Positions 54,660-64,000 of a DNA stretch of 64,000 bases are shown piece after piece. The notes below the pieces were generated by a model. It saw nothing but the letters and a program-made list of their open reading frames with translations, was not told where the DNA came from and ran no database searches. Origin of the DNA: Pseudomonadota bacterium (GTDB lineage Bacteria > Pseudomonadota > Gammaproteobacteria > Pseudomonadales > Oceanobacteraceae); NCBI GenBank assembly GCA_030145845.1, contig JAIXHJ010000002.1, positions 186,001 to 250,000 on the forward strand, given 5' to 3'. The stretch's first letter is position 1. Each line of letters starts with the position of its first letter. The position numbers were made by a program, and so were the translations under genes.

Positions 54660-56345
54660 ATGGATTTGGTTCTGACAGTGGTTGGGTGTCCATCACATGC
54701 CAATATGCTTAACCATACCAAGGTCTTTAAAGAAAAGGGCGGTGTTATTGGCCGCTCTGATTCTAATGACTGGGTTTTGCCCGATGCTGAACGCATTGTT
54801 TCATCGCGCCATGTTGAAGTTCAGTTTTCCGCCGGAAAATTTTTTATTGTCGACCACAGCACCAACGGCACATTCATCAATGACAGTCAGTCGCCGCTGG
54901 GTAACGGTAATTCTCATGAATTAGTATCAGGCGATATTCTGAATTGCGGTGAATATCAACTGAAGGCGAGCCTTAAGGCGCCACCGGCAGAGGCACCTCC
55001 GGCTGCCGGGTTGGGGTCGGTCGATTTTCTTGATGGTGATAAAACCACATTTAATCATGCGACGGCTGCACGGCAGCAGGCTGCATCGGAAGCGAAAGAG
55101 CTGGATTCCTGGCTCGACCCGCAGGCGCCACGGGCACCGGTATTTGATGATGACTGGGGAACGGCGTCACAGAATGAACGCCATGAAGAACATATTTCTG
55201 ATCCCTGGGCTGCATCGCAGGGACCTGCCTCATCTGTGATCCGTGGTGCGGAAAACCTTGACCCTCTTGCGGCATTTGACCGCACCCCGCAGGCTTCGTC
55301 TTTTTCCACTCCGGCAGCACAGACTCCCGGCTGGGACGACGATGACTGGTGGAAAAGTGGCAGTGTAGCTGATCATGCTCCGGCCGATCAGCACCAGATG
55401 CGGGTAACAGAGCAGAAACCCTTTGTGCCGCCCGAACCTGCACCGGCAACGCCTCCACCGCCGGCACAGGATAATCCTTTTGCTGCTTCGCAGGCCGGCA
55501 GGCCGGAAGGGAATGATGATATCGACAGTCTGTTTGGACTGGCGTCCACTCCGCCGCCGGAGGTACGTCGCGAAGTGCCGCAGACACCGCCACCGGCGGC
55601 TGCAGACCCTGCTCCGCAGGTAGCAGCGTCTGATGATTTTTTCCGGCAATCTGCCTGGAATGAGACACCCCGCGCAGAAATGCCACCACTTTCTGCGCCA
55701 GAATCGCCAGCCGCTGACGCAGTTAAACCGCAGGCGGGTGGTGCTCACTTTGGTGCTGATGAATTGCAGCAGCTGGCAACCTTGCTGGGCGTGGATGACA
55801 TCCGTTCTGAGCAGCTGCGTTCTCTGCTGCCGGAAATGTCGAGCATGATTAATGAAACTGTCACCCGGCTGATTGATCTTTTACGGGCACGTACGGCGAT
55901 TAAAAACGAATTGCGTGTGCAGCACACCATGATTCAGACGGTGGATAACAACCCGCTGAAATTTTCGGCCAGTGCCGCCGATGCACTGAAGGTAATGTTT
56001 GCCGGGGATCGTTCGGCATTCATGCGTCCGTCTCAGGCAATTCAGGACAGTTTTGATGATCTGTCGGATCATCAGGTCGCTGTACTGAAAGGAATGAACG
56101 CAGCGTACGAAGCAATGCTGAGACACTTTGACCCTGAAAACCTTAAGCGCTATATAAACGCGAAAGATTCTTTGCTGGGTAACCGGGAAGCGAAGCAGTG
56201 GGTGGCCTTTGAGCAGTATTACGACACCCTGAAACGGGATTATGAAACCACATACAACAAGTTGTTCGGTGAAGAGTTCGCGCGCCATTATGAACGGCAG
56301 TTGAGCGAACTGAAAAACACCAGGGCTCTGAATCAGGGTCAGTAA
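54660..56345 (+). CDS. T6SS FHA-domain protein (TagH/Fha)
   Basis: A 561-residue cytosolic scaffold. FHA domain at about 1-105 with the phosphothreonine-binding motifs GRSDSNDW (31-38), SSRHVEV (48-54) and HSTNGTF (67-72). A long Pro/Ala/Asp-rich linker runs to about 370, and a conserved helical C-terminal T6SS domain (ATLLGVDDIRSEQLRSLLPE to the end) follows. It is the expected phosphorylation target of the divergent kinase and first gene of the plus-strand T6SS operon. The 230-bp gap upstream should contain both promoters. Confidence 0.9.
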   Translation: MDLVLTVVGCPSHANMLNHTKVFKEKGGVIGRSDSNDWVLPDAERIVSSRHVEVQFSAGKFFIVDHSTNGTFINDSQSPLGNGNSHELVSGDILNCGEYQLKASLKAPPAEAPPAAGLGSVDFLDGDKTTFNHATAARQQAASEAKELDSWLDPQAPRAPVFDDDWGTASQNERHEEHISDPWAASQGPASSVIRGAENLDPLAAFDRTPQASSFSTPAAQTPGWDDDDWWKSGSVADHAPADQHQMRVTEQKPFVPPEPAPATPPPPAQDNPFAASQAGRPEGNDDIDSLFGLASTPPPEVRREVPQTPPPAAADPAPQVAASDDFFRQSAWNETPRAEMPPLSAPESPAADAVKPQAGGAHFGADELQQLATLLGVDDIRSEQLRSLLPEMSSMINETVTRLIDLLRARTAIKNELRVQHTMIQTVDNNPLKFSASAADALKVMFAGDRSAFMRPSQAIQDSFDDLSDHQVAVLKGMNAAYEAMLRHFDPENLKRYINAKDSLLGNREAKQWVAFEQYYDTLKRDYETTYNKLFGEEFARHYERQLSELKNTRALNQGQ

Positions 56346-56393
56346 AGATCGGGTAAATATTCGCCGCAACCTGACATTTTATAGGGAAGTAGA

Positions 56394-56930
56394 ATGAAGT
56401 TCAGAACATGGTTTGGTTTGTTTTTTGTCCTGCCTGCAATCCTGATGAGTGGCTGCCAGTCAGTTAAAAAAGCTCTGGATCTGAATACCACCGCAGTGGT
56501 TGAAATCTCAGCCGCGACAGATATCAATCCGGATTTCGATGGTCGCCCTTCACCGGTGGTGCTGCATGTTTTCAAACTGGCAGATGACCGTCAGTTCCGC
56601 CGTCAGGATTTTCTCAGTCTGTATGAAAGTGCGGCGGCGCGGCTGGGCAAGGACCTGATCGGCTCGGTGGTGCTCAAGGAAATTACGCCGGGTGAATCCC
56701 GGCAGGAAATTATCAAACTGACTCCTGAGGTAAAGTATCTCGGTGTGATGGCTGAATTCAGCCAATACCGCGATGCAGATGCCATTATCGTATTGCCGGT
56801 GCTTGAACATAATAAGAACAGCTTCGCTATCTCCGTTAATGGTATTTCCATTGCAGAGCCTCAGCCTGATGCAGAAGAAGAAAGCCTGTCCCCGGGTTTT
56901 CAGGCATTCAAGAAAGAGAAGATACGCTAG
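56394..56930 (+). CDS. tssJ: T6SS outer-membrane lipoprotein TssJ
   Basis: A 178-residue lipoprotein (VasD/Lip family) with lipobox MSGC and Cys21. The mature part shows the TssJ pattern (VVLHVFKLADDRQFRRQDFL, then GVMAEFSQYRDAD). It anchors the membrane complex by binding the periplasmic part of TssM. 48 bp after the FHA gene. Confidence 0.93.
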   Translation: MKFRTWFGLFFVLPAILMSGCQSVKKALDLNTTAVVEISAATDINPDFDGRPSPVVLHVFKLADDRQFRRQDFLSLYESAAARLGKDLIGSVVLKEITPGESRQEIIKLTPEVKYLGVMAEFSQYRDADAIIVLPVLEHNKNSFAISVNGISIAEPQPDAEEESLSPGFQAFKKEKIR

Positions 56931-57020
56931 AACCGGATCGGTCACTGATCCGGTGCTTCGCTTTAAAGGATTTAAATCTGTCTGCGCAGCGCGCAGGCAC
57001 GGGATTTCACAGGATGACAG

Positions 57021-58355
57021 ATGTCTTCACAGAATAAGGTAATCTGGTCGGAAGGGATGTTCCTCCGGCCACAGCACTTCCAGCAACAGGACCGTTTTGT
57101 TGAACGCCTGGTGGATGCGCGCACGGGTGCTATCGGCAGCTATTATTGGGGCATTCAGGAGCTGACGATCGATGTTGAAGCTCTGTCTCTGGGGAAAGTG
57201 TCCGTATCTTCTGTACGCGGTATCTTTCCTGACGGTACACCGATTCTGGCTCCTGAGGCTGAAGAGCTGCCGGCCATTCTGGAAATTCCGGAAAATACCC
57301 GCGATGAGGTTGTCTATCTGTGCGTACCGTTACGCCGTCCGGGGGCACAGGAATCGGTACGTGATGAAGAAGAGTTTCCACAGGCGCGCTATAAAACCTA
57401 CAACTACGATGCGCGCAACACGGCGTCGTCATCCGGCGAGTCGGCACGTATTCAGATCGGCAAACTGTCAGCCTGTTTCAAGCTGGAATCTGAGGATCTT
57501 GGTGGTTACGCCTGCATCGGTATTGCCCGTATTGTTGAGCGTCTGCCGGGTAATCCGGTGAAGCTGGACAAAGGCTATATCCCACAGCTGATTGACTGTC
57601 ATGCCAGCGCAGAAATAAAAGCCTATCTGGAAGAAGTGAAAGGTCTGCTGCACCAGCGTGGTGAGGCACTGAGCCACCGTCTCAGCGATTCAGGCCGTTC
57701 GGGTTCGGCCGAAGTTGCGGATTACATGCTGCTGCAGGTGATTAACCGGGTTGAACCTGTGATTCAGCATCTGAGTAACCTCAGTGTTCTGCATCCGTTA
57801 GCCCTGTATACCGAACTGCTGCAGCTGGCCGGCGAGTTATCAACTTTTACCGCCAGCAATAAACGGCCGCCGGACATCCCGCCATATAAGCATCAGGATC
57901 TGCAGCAGACGTATGCCGGTCTGTTCTCTGCGCTGCGTCAGTCCCTGAGTATGGTGCTCGAGCAGTCGGCGGTTTCGCTGGATCTGGTGGAACGCAAATA
58001 CGGTATCCATGTGGCGCCGATCACGGATCCGTCCCTGACGCGGACGGCAACCTTTGTTATTGCGGTGAAAGCCGATCTGCCTTCCGAAGTATTGCGCAGC
58101 CGTTTCCCGTCACAGGTGAAAGTGGCGCCGGTGGAAACCATCCGTGAACTGATCAGTACTCAGTTGCCGGGTCTGCGTACCCGGCCGTTACCGGTCGCAC
58201 CGCGGCAGATACCGTATCACGCCGGTTTTACTTACTTTGAAATTGAATCGACCGGCAAGCTCTGGCAGGCAATGCAGCAGTCCGGTGGTTTCGCGGTTCA
58301 TCTGGGGGCGGAATATCCGGGGCTGATTATGGAACTTTGGGCGATCAGGAGCTGA
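57021..58355 (+). CDS. tssK: T6SS baseplate protein TssK
   Basis: A 444-residue protein, standard length for TssK. The N-terminus VIWSEGMFLRPQHFQQQDRF is the family hallmark; DVEALSLGKVSVSSVRGIFP and the C-terminal YFEIESTGKLWQAMQQSGGF agree. It links the baseplate to the membrane complex. TssL begins 4 bp later. Confidence 0.96.
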   Translation: MSSQNKVIWSEGMFLRPQHFQQQDRFVERLVDARTGAIGSYYWGIQELTIDVEALSLGKVSVSSVRGIFPDGTPILAPEAEELPAILEIPENTRDEVVYLCVPLRRPGAQESVRDEEEFPQARYKTYNYDARNTASSSGESARIQIGKLSACFKLESEDLGGYACIGIARIVERLPGNPVKLDKGYIPQLIDCHASAEIKAYLEEVKGLLHQRGEALSHRLSDSGRSGSAEVADYMLLQVINRVEPVIQHLSNLSVLHPLALYTELLQLAGELSTFTASNKRPPDIPPYKHQDLQQTYAGLFSALRQSLSMVLEQSAVSLDLVERKYGIHVAPITDPSLTRTATFVIAVKADLPSEVLRSRFPSQVKVAPVETIRELISTQLPGLRTRPLPVAPRQIPYHAGFTYFEIESTGKLWQAMQQSGGFAVHLGAEYPGLIMELWAIRS

Positions 58356-58359
58356 GCAG

Positions 58360-59250
58360 ATGAGTGGTAATCAGGACAGACCCATGCCGGGCGCGACTGA
58401 CCGCACCGTGATGATTCCGACACCAGGGGCAGCCCGGCGTGGTGGTGCAACACCGCCGCCTGCGCCCGCTCCGGCGATGGCCGTCAGTGAAGCCATCGAA
58501 ATGAAAAACGGCCTCAATCCGCTGGTGAATTCAGCGGCCACACTGCTGACGCTGGTGCATAAGTTGCGCAGTACCATGCAGCATGATAATCCGCCGGATC
58601 TGCACCGCCGCCTGACCGAGGAAATCAAAACCTTCGAGCGCAATGCCCGTAACCGCGGTATTGAATCAGACAGCGTGATTGCAGCCCGCTATCTGCTGTG
58701 TTCGGTGATCGATGAAGTGGTACTGAATACCCCGTGGGGCGCCGGCAGTGGCTGGAGTCAGCATTCTCTGCTCAGCCTGTTTCATCAGGAAACCTCCGGT
58801 GGCGAAAAAAGCTTTCTGATTCTGCAGCGGCTGCTGGAAACACCGGGAACCCATCTCGATATTCTGGAGCTGTTCTATCTCTGCCTCAGTCTCGGCTTTC
58901 AGGGCAAGTACCGGGTGATGCCCCGTGGTAACGAGCAGATCGAACAGATCCGCGACAATCTCTACAACACCATCGAGCAGCACCGGCCATCACGTGAGGG
59001 CGATCTTTCACCGCACTGGGAAGGCAGCGTCAAACCTCAGGCGTATATGAAAAATTATATTCCGATGTGGGTGATTGCCAGCGTTGTACTGGCGGTGCTG
59101 GTGCTGACTTATTCCGGCTTCCGCTGGTGGCTGTACGAAGAAACCGACCCGGTTGCAGAACATATTCTCAGCGGCATCAGCACGCCGGAAGATGCGCCGT
59201 TACTGCCGGCTGGCCCGGTTACGGATAACGAGACCACACGCTTCTACTGA
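58360..59250 (+). CDS. tssL: T6SS inner-membrane protein TssL (short form)
   Basis: A 296-residue DotU-type protein. A Pro/Ala-rich N-terminal tail (about 1-45) precedes the cytosolic DotU domain (about 48-220; YLLCSVIDEVVLNTPWGAGS and FYLCLSLGFQGKYRVMPRG). One C-terminal membrane helix (about 231-250) and a short periplasmic tail complete it. There is no OmpA-like peptidoglycan-binding domain, so wall anchoring would need another protein. Confidence 0.94.
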   Translation: MSGNQDRPMPGATDRTVMIPTPGAARRGGATPPPAPAPAMAVSEAIEMKNGLNPLVNSAATLLTLVHKLRSTMQHDNPPDLHRRLTEEIKTFERNARNRGIESDSVIAARYLLCSVIDEVVLNTPWGAGSGWSQHSLLSLFHQETSGGEKSFLILQRLLETPGTHLDILELFYLCLSLGFQGKYRVMPRGNEQIEQIRDNLYNTIEQHRPSREGDLSPHWEGSVKPQAYMKNYIPMWVIASVVLAVLVLTYSGFRWWLYEETDPVAEHILSGISTPEDAPLLPAGPVTDNETTRFY

Positions 59251-59323
59251 TCAGACGAAGTAATTACCGGTATACGGGCAGCCAGGCCGGAGCGACCTGC
59301 TGTTTTTTGAAAATGGAGTATTC

Positions 59324-62300
59324 ATGAAACGACTGATTGATTTTCTGGGAAACAAGTGGGTCCTGGGAGTAATCGGCCTGACCGCCTTGTCGTTGCTGAT
59401 CTGGTTCGGCGCCGGGTTTATTAAATTCGGGGCTGATAACGTTACCCTGAGTGCCACCGCGCGCATCATGATTATCGCGGTGTTCTGGCTGATCTGGCTG
59501 AGCTGGAACATCAGTCAGTTGCTGGTTGAGCGGCGTCAGAATAAAGAGCTGATCGGTGGCATTGAAGAATCACAGGAAGACGCTGCCGACCCGGATGCGG
59601 AACTCAGTCAGGAAGAGCAGATGGCGGTGGCCAAACGTTTCCAGGAAGCCCTGCTGACACTGAAAAAATCGCGTTTCAAATCACGGTATGGCAGCCGCAG
59701 CCTGTATCAGCTGCCCTGGTACATCATTATCGGCCCGCCGGGTTCAGGTAAAACCACCGCACTGGTGAATTCGGGGCTGGAATTTCCGCTGGCAGAAACG
59801 CACGGTAAGCAGGCGCTGGGAGGCATTGGCGGTACCCGTAACTGCGACTGGTGGTTTACCAATGAAGCCGTGCTGATCGATACCGCTGGTCGTTACACCA
59901 CGCAGGACAGTCACCGGGTAGTGGATAACAATGCCTGGAAATCCTTTCTGGCATTGCTGAAAAAATACCGCCGCAGGCGGCCGATTAATGGCGCTCTGGT
60001 CGCCATCAGCCTGCAGGATCTGATGGTGCAGACCCGGGAGCAGCGGCTGCAGCAGGCAAAAACCATCCGCTCGCGGATCAATGAGTTGCAGGAAGAGCTG
60101 GGCGTCCGTTTTCCGGTTTATCTGACCTTTACCAAATGTGACCTGGTTGCCGGCTTCAGCGAGTTTTTCGCCAATCTGTCCCAGGCGGAACGCGAACAGG
60201 TATGGGGGGTGAGTTTTCCCCAGGAAGCCAGTGAAGATACCGGCGCGGATATCAGTAGTTTCCGCAGCGAACTGTCACAGCTGATTCACCGCCTGAACGA
60301 GCGTCTGCTGTGGCGCGTACATCAGGAGCGCAATACCGATAAGCGCGCCCTGATTCAGGGGTTCCCGGCACACATTGAAAGTCTGACGTCGGTGCTGGAT
60401 GAATTTCTTGAACAGACATTTGCGCCGAATAAATACGGTGCCGTGCCAATGCTGCGCGGCGTCTATTTTACCAGTGCGACCCAGGAAGGCAGTCCGATTG
60501 ACCGCATGATGGCGCAGGTCAGTGCTAACTTCGGCCTGGAGCGCAGTATGGCCAAGCAGCAGCATAACAGTGGTAAGAGTTTCTTTATTACCCGCCTGTT
60601 CCGGGATGTGGTATTTCCGGAATCTGAACTGGTGGGGGTTAACCGGAAAACGGAAAATATCCTGTTGTGGCTGCGCCGCGGTGCACAGGCGGCGCTGGCG
60701 GCATTGTTTGTCGGCAGTGTGACGCTGTGGGCTGCCGGGCTGAGCCAGAATAAATCCTATATGTCGGAAGTTGATGCGCTGTACGCAGAGCACCGTCAAC
60801 AGCTCGGTCAGTATGACGCTGAGCGGGCAGACATGGCGGATGTGCTTAAGGTGATTGAACCGCTGCGTCAGGCGGCGGGCGTTTACGATCAGGAAGAGCA
60901 TCCCTTTATCAACAACCTTGGCCTCTATGACGGTCGGGTGGATGAGGCGGCTGATAGCCTTTACCGCAATCAGTTGCAGGAAATACTGCAGCCGGCGCTG
61001 GCACGGATGCTTGAGCGTCATCTGCAGACCCTGAGTGCCGATGACAGTGCATTACTGCCGGTTTTTAAAGCCTATCTGATGATGTTTGATGCCACGCACC
61101 GCGATTATCAGGAAATCCGCAGTTATGCCCAGACCCGCTGGGAAGATCTTTTCCCAGGCCAGGCCTCAGAGCAGCAACGCCTGCTGCTTAATCTGGACAA
61201 CCTGATCCAGAGCGGATTTGCCGAAGATCAGAATGCGGATGAGGCTGTTGTTTTCCGTGCGCGTCATCAGCTGAAACGTATTACCGTGGCTCAGCGCCTT
61301 TATATGCAACTGCAGAAAATGGATAACAACGCGCAGCTGGTGGATCTGTACCGGGAAATTGGTGGTGATACCCAGCGTGTTTTCGGCATCAGTGAAAACG
61401 ATCCGCTGTTCCGCATGCCATTCCTGTACACCAAAGCCGGTTATGACAACGCTGATTATGGTCCGGGATCAGACATGATGAAGCGCATTGCTGAAGACCG
61501 CTGGATTTATGGTGACGATGCGACCGGTGCAGACTACACCCGTGCTGATCTGGAGAAACTGAGCGGGGAAGTGGAAAAACTGTATCTGACCGATTATGCA
61601 CAGCGCTGGCAGACTTTCTTCCGCCGTTTCAGCCTGACACCGGTACGTTCTGTCGATCAGGCGGTTAATCTGTCCCTGCAGCTGTCGGACCCTGTGTCAT
61701 CACCACTGCTGCATGTTGCCGGTCTGGTGGCTGAAAATACGCTGCTGACGCCGGAAGTTGACGTCAATATACCGGCCAAGGCTGGTAAGATCTCAAAGGC
61801 CAGTGGTGCGCTGGAAAAAGCAGCCAATACGGTGCGGGAGCCGACGCTGGTGGATGAAACCTTCCGTGATGTACACCGTCTGGTCAAATCAGAAAACAAT
61901 ATGCCAAGTAAACTGCACGGTTATCTGGGCGGCATTAAGCAGCTGGGGGAATACCTGGCACAGATCAATAATGCGCCGGATGCCAATGGTGCAGCCTTTG
62001 AAGTTGCCAAAGCGAGCTTTATGGGCAGTAACGCTGCGCCACTGCAGCAGCTGAAAAATATGGCGACAACCGCGCAGGATCAGGCGAAGGGATGGCTTAA
62101 TGATCTGGCGGATGGCTCCTGGGTGGCACTGATGCGGAAGGCCAAGGTGCATGTGGATACCGTATGGCGTTATCAGGTTTACGATAATTACCGTAACAAC
62201 CTGTACGACCGTTATCCGTTATCGCGTGGACGTCAGACCGAGGCATCGGTTACGGCATTTAATGATTTCTTCAAACCCGGTGGCATACAGCAGGCATTTG

Positions 62301-62836
62301 TTAATGAATATATTGCACCGTTTGTGGACACCTTCCGCTGGAAGCCCAAAAGTTATGCTGGTGTATCGCTGGGGCTGAGTACCGATACCCTGACCCAATT
62401 CCGCCGTGCAGATAACATCCGTCGTGCTTATTTTTCCAAAGGCGAAAGTGCCGCTGTTGCCTTCCGGGCCGAACCGATGCGGCTCAGCTCGTCGGTACGT
62501 CTGTTTACGCTGGAAGTCGGATCCTCCCGTACAACCTATTCGCATGGTCCGAGGATTGCGGACAGCATGGTCTGGACCGCAGGAGAGGACAGCCGTGCCC
62601 GGCTGATTTTTGAAGACCTTAATGAAAATGTAAATTCTGAACAGTATGACGGTGGCTGGTCCTTTATCCGCCTGCTGGATGATTCTGGAATTTCTGCGAC
62701 AGCCAGCTCTGCCAGTCGTGATTTAACGTTTGAGAAAGACGGATTTAATGCCATTTTCCGCGTGACCTCAGCCACCAATATCAATGCGTTTGATCTCGGT
62801 CTGCTGCGTAACTATCGCTGTACCGAAGTGCTTTGA
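59324..62836 (+). CDS. tssM: T6SS inner-membrane protein TssM (IcmF)
   Basis: A 1170-residue protein of normal TssM size. Two N-terminal membrane helices (about 12-32 and 46-65), a cytosolic NTPase domain with intact Walker A GPPGSGKT (137-144) and VLIDTAGRY as Walker B, a third membrane helix near 450-470, and a large periplasmic IcmF-related region with the C-terminal beta domain that binds TssJ. The intact P-loop suggests an active NTPase; many TssM have lost it. The tagF ORF overlaps its end only if an upstream start is used. Confidence 0.96.
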   Translation: MKRLIDFLGNKWVLGVIGLTALSLLIWFGAGFIKFGADNVTLSATARIMIIAVFWLIWLSWNISQLLVERRQNKELIGGIEESQEDAADPDAELSQEEQMAVAKRFQEALLTLKKSRFKSRYGSRSLYQLPWYIIIGPPGSGKTTALVNSGLEFPLAETHGKQALGGIGGTRNCDWWFTNEAVLIDTAGRYTTQDSHRVVDNNAWKSFLALLKKYRRRRPINGALVAISLQDLMVQTREQRLQQAKTIRSRINELQEELGVRFPVYLTFTKCDLVAGFSEFFANLSQAEREQVWGVSFPQEASEDTGADISSFRSELSQLIHRLNERLLWRVHQERNTDKRALIQGFPAHIESLTSVLDEFLEQTFAPNKYGAVPMLRGVYFTSATQEGSPIDRMMAQVSANFGLERSMAKQQHNSGKSFFITRLFRDVVFPESELVGVNRKTENILLWLRRGAQAALAALFVGSVTLWAAGLSQNKSYMSEVDALYAEHRQQLGQYDAERADMADVLKVIEPLRQAAGVYDQEEHPFINNLGLYDGRVDEAADSLYRNQLQEILQPALARMLERHLQTLSADDSALLPVFKAYLMMFDATHRDYQEIRSYAQTRWEDLFPGQASEQQRLLLNLDNLIQSGFAEDQNADEAVVFRARHQLKRITVAQRLYMQLQKMDNNAQLVDLYREIGGDTQRVFGISENDPLFRMPFLYTKAGYDNADYGPGSDMMKRIAEDRWIYGDDATGADYTRADLEKLSGEVEKLYLTDYAQRWQTFFRRFSLTPVRSVDQAVNLSLQLSDPVSSPLLHVAGLVAENTLLTPEVDVNIPAKAGKISKASGALEKAANTVREPTLVDETFRDVHRLVKSENNMPSKLHGYLGGIKQLGEYLAQINNAPDANGAAFEVAKASFMGSNAAPLQQLKNMATTAQDQAKGWLNDLADGSWVALMRKAKVHVDTVWRYQVYDNYRNNLYDRYPLSRGRQTEASVTAFNDFFKPGGIQQAFVNEYIAPFVDTFRWKPKSYAGVSLGLSTDTLTQFRRADNIRRAYFSKGESAAVAFRAEPMRLSSSVRLFTLEVGSSRTTYSHGPRIADSMVWTAGEDSRARLIFEDLNENVNSEQYDGGWSFIRLLDDSGISATASSASRDLTFEKDGFNAIFRVTSATNINAFDLGLLRNYRCTEVL

Positions 62837-62847
62837 CCGGGGGACGA

Positions 62848-63522
62848 ATGAGCAAAACAGGCCTGTTCGGAAAACTGCCCGCGCACGGTGACTTTATCAG
62901 CCGGCGTCTGCCACAGAGTTTTATCTCGGTATGGGATGAATGGCTGCAGTGTTCTGTTGCCGGTAGCCAGGAATTACTGGCTGATGACTGGCTGGATCTG
63001 TTTCTGACCGGCGCTATATGGCGCTTTGCGCTCAGGCCCGGCGTAATTGATGATTCGGGCTGGGCCGGAATTCTGGTGCCCAGTGTTGACAGTGTCGGGC
63101 GCTATTTCCCGCTGACGCTGGTGCGTCCGCTGGTGCGCGGAACGGACTTCCTTGATTTTATCGCCGCGGCCGACGGCTGGTTTGCTGCAATGGAGGGCAT
63201 CGCAATATCGGCGTTGCAGGATCAGCTGAACGCTGATCAGGTTCTGGTTCTTATGGATGAGACAGAAAGTTCGGTAATGCAGAATTATGGCGTAATAAAT
63301 AAACCATCGGTGAATACGATTGCCAATGGCAGCATGATTCTGAGCGGTGAAAATATGGCGTCGCAATTTATTGAACTTGCCAGAACATCGTCAGAATTCG
63401 CCGGCGCGATGGGTGTCTGGTTTTGTCAGAAAACTGATTATTCAGATTCTCATACTTTGTTACGAAAAGGTCTGCCCGAACCGGGTGAATATACCGCAAT
63501 GATCAGTGGCCGTTTTTATTAA
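62848..63522 (+). CDS. tagF: T6SS-associated protein TagF
   Basis: A 224-residue TagF/DUF2094 protein. GLFGKLPAHGDFISRRLPQS and VWDEWLQCS at the N-terminus are the family signature. In Pseudomonas, TagF represses T6SS assembly post-translationally, partly by binding the FHA protein. Its presence with kinase and FHA therefore fits a regulated, H1-like system. ATG at 62848 behind GGGGGACGA; an in-frame ATG at 62833 is less likely. Confidence 0.93.
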   Translation: MSKTGLFGKLPAHGDFISRRLPQSFISVWDEWLQCSVAGSQELLADDWLDLFLTGAIWRFALRPGVIDDSGWAGILVPSVDSVGRYFPLTLVRPLVRGTDFLDFIAAADGWFAAMEGIAISALQDQLNADQVLVLMDETESSVMQNYGVINKPSVNTIANGSMILSGENMASQFIELARTSSEFAGAMGVWFCQKTDYSDSHTLLRKGLPEPGEYTAMISGRFY

Positions 63523-63661
63523 CAGAAAAGTATTAGACCTGCAAACTGATAAATGCGGATGGCGACACACTGAGACCAGTTTTACAGACTGTTAAATTTT
63601 TTTTCAGGGGTGTAAGCTTGTGCGCCTTGGAAAATGATCGACTATGAAGGGATGCAGCATA

Positions 63662-64000
63662 ATGTCATTTAGCCATGTTGTTGATATTGATCGACTGGTA
63701 TCACCGGTAAGTGATGATGCCCCGCAGGGAACGGATATCCGCGCTGACCGCTCGCCGGCGTCAGACTATTACACAATTAAAGATGCGCGTAACGCCGCGC
63801 GTGCAGCCGAACGTTCCGCTATGTTCGGTGATGAAGACTCCGGCGACAGTTATTCTTCCTGGCAGACCGTGTCAGAAGTCGCCGAAAAAATCCTGACCTC
63901 CACATCCAAAGACCTTGAAGTTGCCGCCTGGTATATGGAAAGCCTCGTGCGTATGCAGGGGCTGGCGGGTCTGCGTGACGGCTTCCTTATTATCCAGAAA
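63662..64000 (+). CDS. tssA: T6SS protein TssA, N-terminal 113 residues (runs off the right edge)
   Basis: The frame opens MSFSHVVDIDRLVSPVSDDA, with PQGTDIRAD and then SSWQTVSEVAEKILTSTSKD and LEVAAWYMESLVRMQGLAGL, the ImpA N-terminal domain found in TssA. TssA caps or primes sheath and tube assembly. It is open to the last base. A 139-bp gap after tagF with an AT-rich stretch, including eight T at 63597-63604, leaves room for a separate promoter. Confidence 0.93.
   Translation, partial: MSFSHVVDIDRLVSPVSDDAPQGTDIRADRSPASDYYTIKDARNAARAAERSAMFGDEDSGDSYSSWQTVSEVAEKILTSTSKDLEVAAWYMESLVRMQGLAGLRDGFLIIQK

Overview
The window looks like chromosomal DNA of a gammaproteobacterium, fairly GC-rich, with Pseudomonas- or Oceanospirillales-like gene content. 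The grounds are a dadR-dadA-ridA-dadX locus, gamma-glutamyl-putrescine (puu) and pot/ydc polyamine gene sets, and a kinase/FHA-controlled type VI secretion system (T6SS) of the kind known from Pseudomonas H1. The genus is inference only. No rRNA, tRNA, CRISPR array, integrase or transposase gene was seen.

Layout. 1-4.9 kb: the N-terminal part of arginine decarboxylase (speA), an Lrp-type regulator, and the divergent D-alanine operon dadA-ridA-alr, closed by a clear terminator. 4.9-8.1 kb: an AT-rich insert on the minus strand with the anatomy of integron gene cassettes lacking an integrase. Its attC-like sites follow a small ORF, a 775-residue protein (two deoxyribosyltransferase/TIR-like domains plus a P-loop ATPase, a candidate anti-phage protein), and a DUF1643 protein. 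8.4-16.6 kb: a drug/metabolite exporter with a LysR regulator, then a minus-strand amine or amino-acid oxidation cluster (OCD-fold enzyme, Rid-family protein, FAD oxidoreductase, APC permease) beside an AraC-type regulator.

16.7-31.8 kb: a polyamine block lying between two copies, in opposite orientation, of a 0.63-0.77 kb non-coding quasi-palindromic repeat. The block holds a putrescine-type aminotransferase, LuxR and GntR regulators, two PuuA-like glutamine synthetases, PotGHI and PotF, a class I glutamine amidotransferase, PuuB and a TetR regulator. 31.8-47.1 kb: PuuC, a DUF4124-glutaredoxin protein, two PatD-type aldehyde dehydrogenases around a LysR gene and a ydcSTUV transporter, a lipoprotein of unknown function, a cysteine hydrolase, a RarD-like transporter and a betaine/aminoaldehyde dehydrogenase. 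Together these could import putrescine and oxidise it to GABA by glutamylated (PuuA-PuuB-PuuC) and non-glutamylated (aminotransferase-PatD) routes.

47.1-64 kb: a Xre/MbcA-type antitoxin-like gene and an MFS exporter, then a T6SS locus. On the minus strand run a Ser/Thr kinase, a probable nuclease effector and two small AT-rich genes that are probable immunity genes. On the plus strand run FHA protein, TssJ, TssK, TssL, TssM, TagF and the start of TssA, which runs off the end. The strongest leads for new biology are the cassette-borne TIR/NDT-like ATPase and the paired structured repeats.
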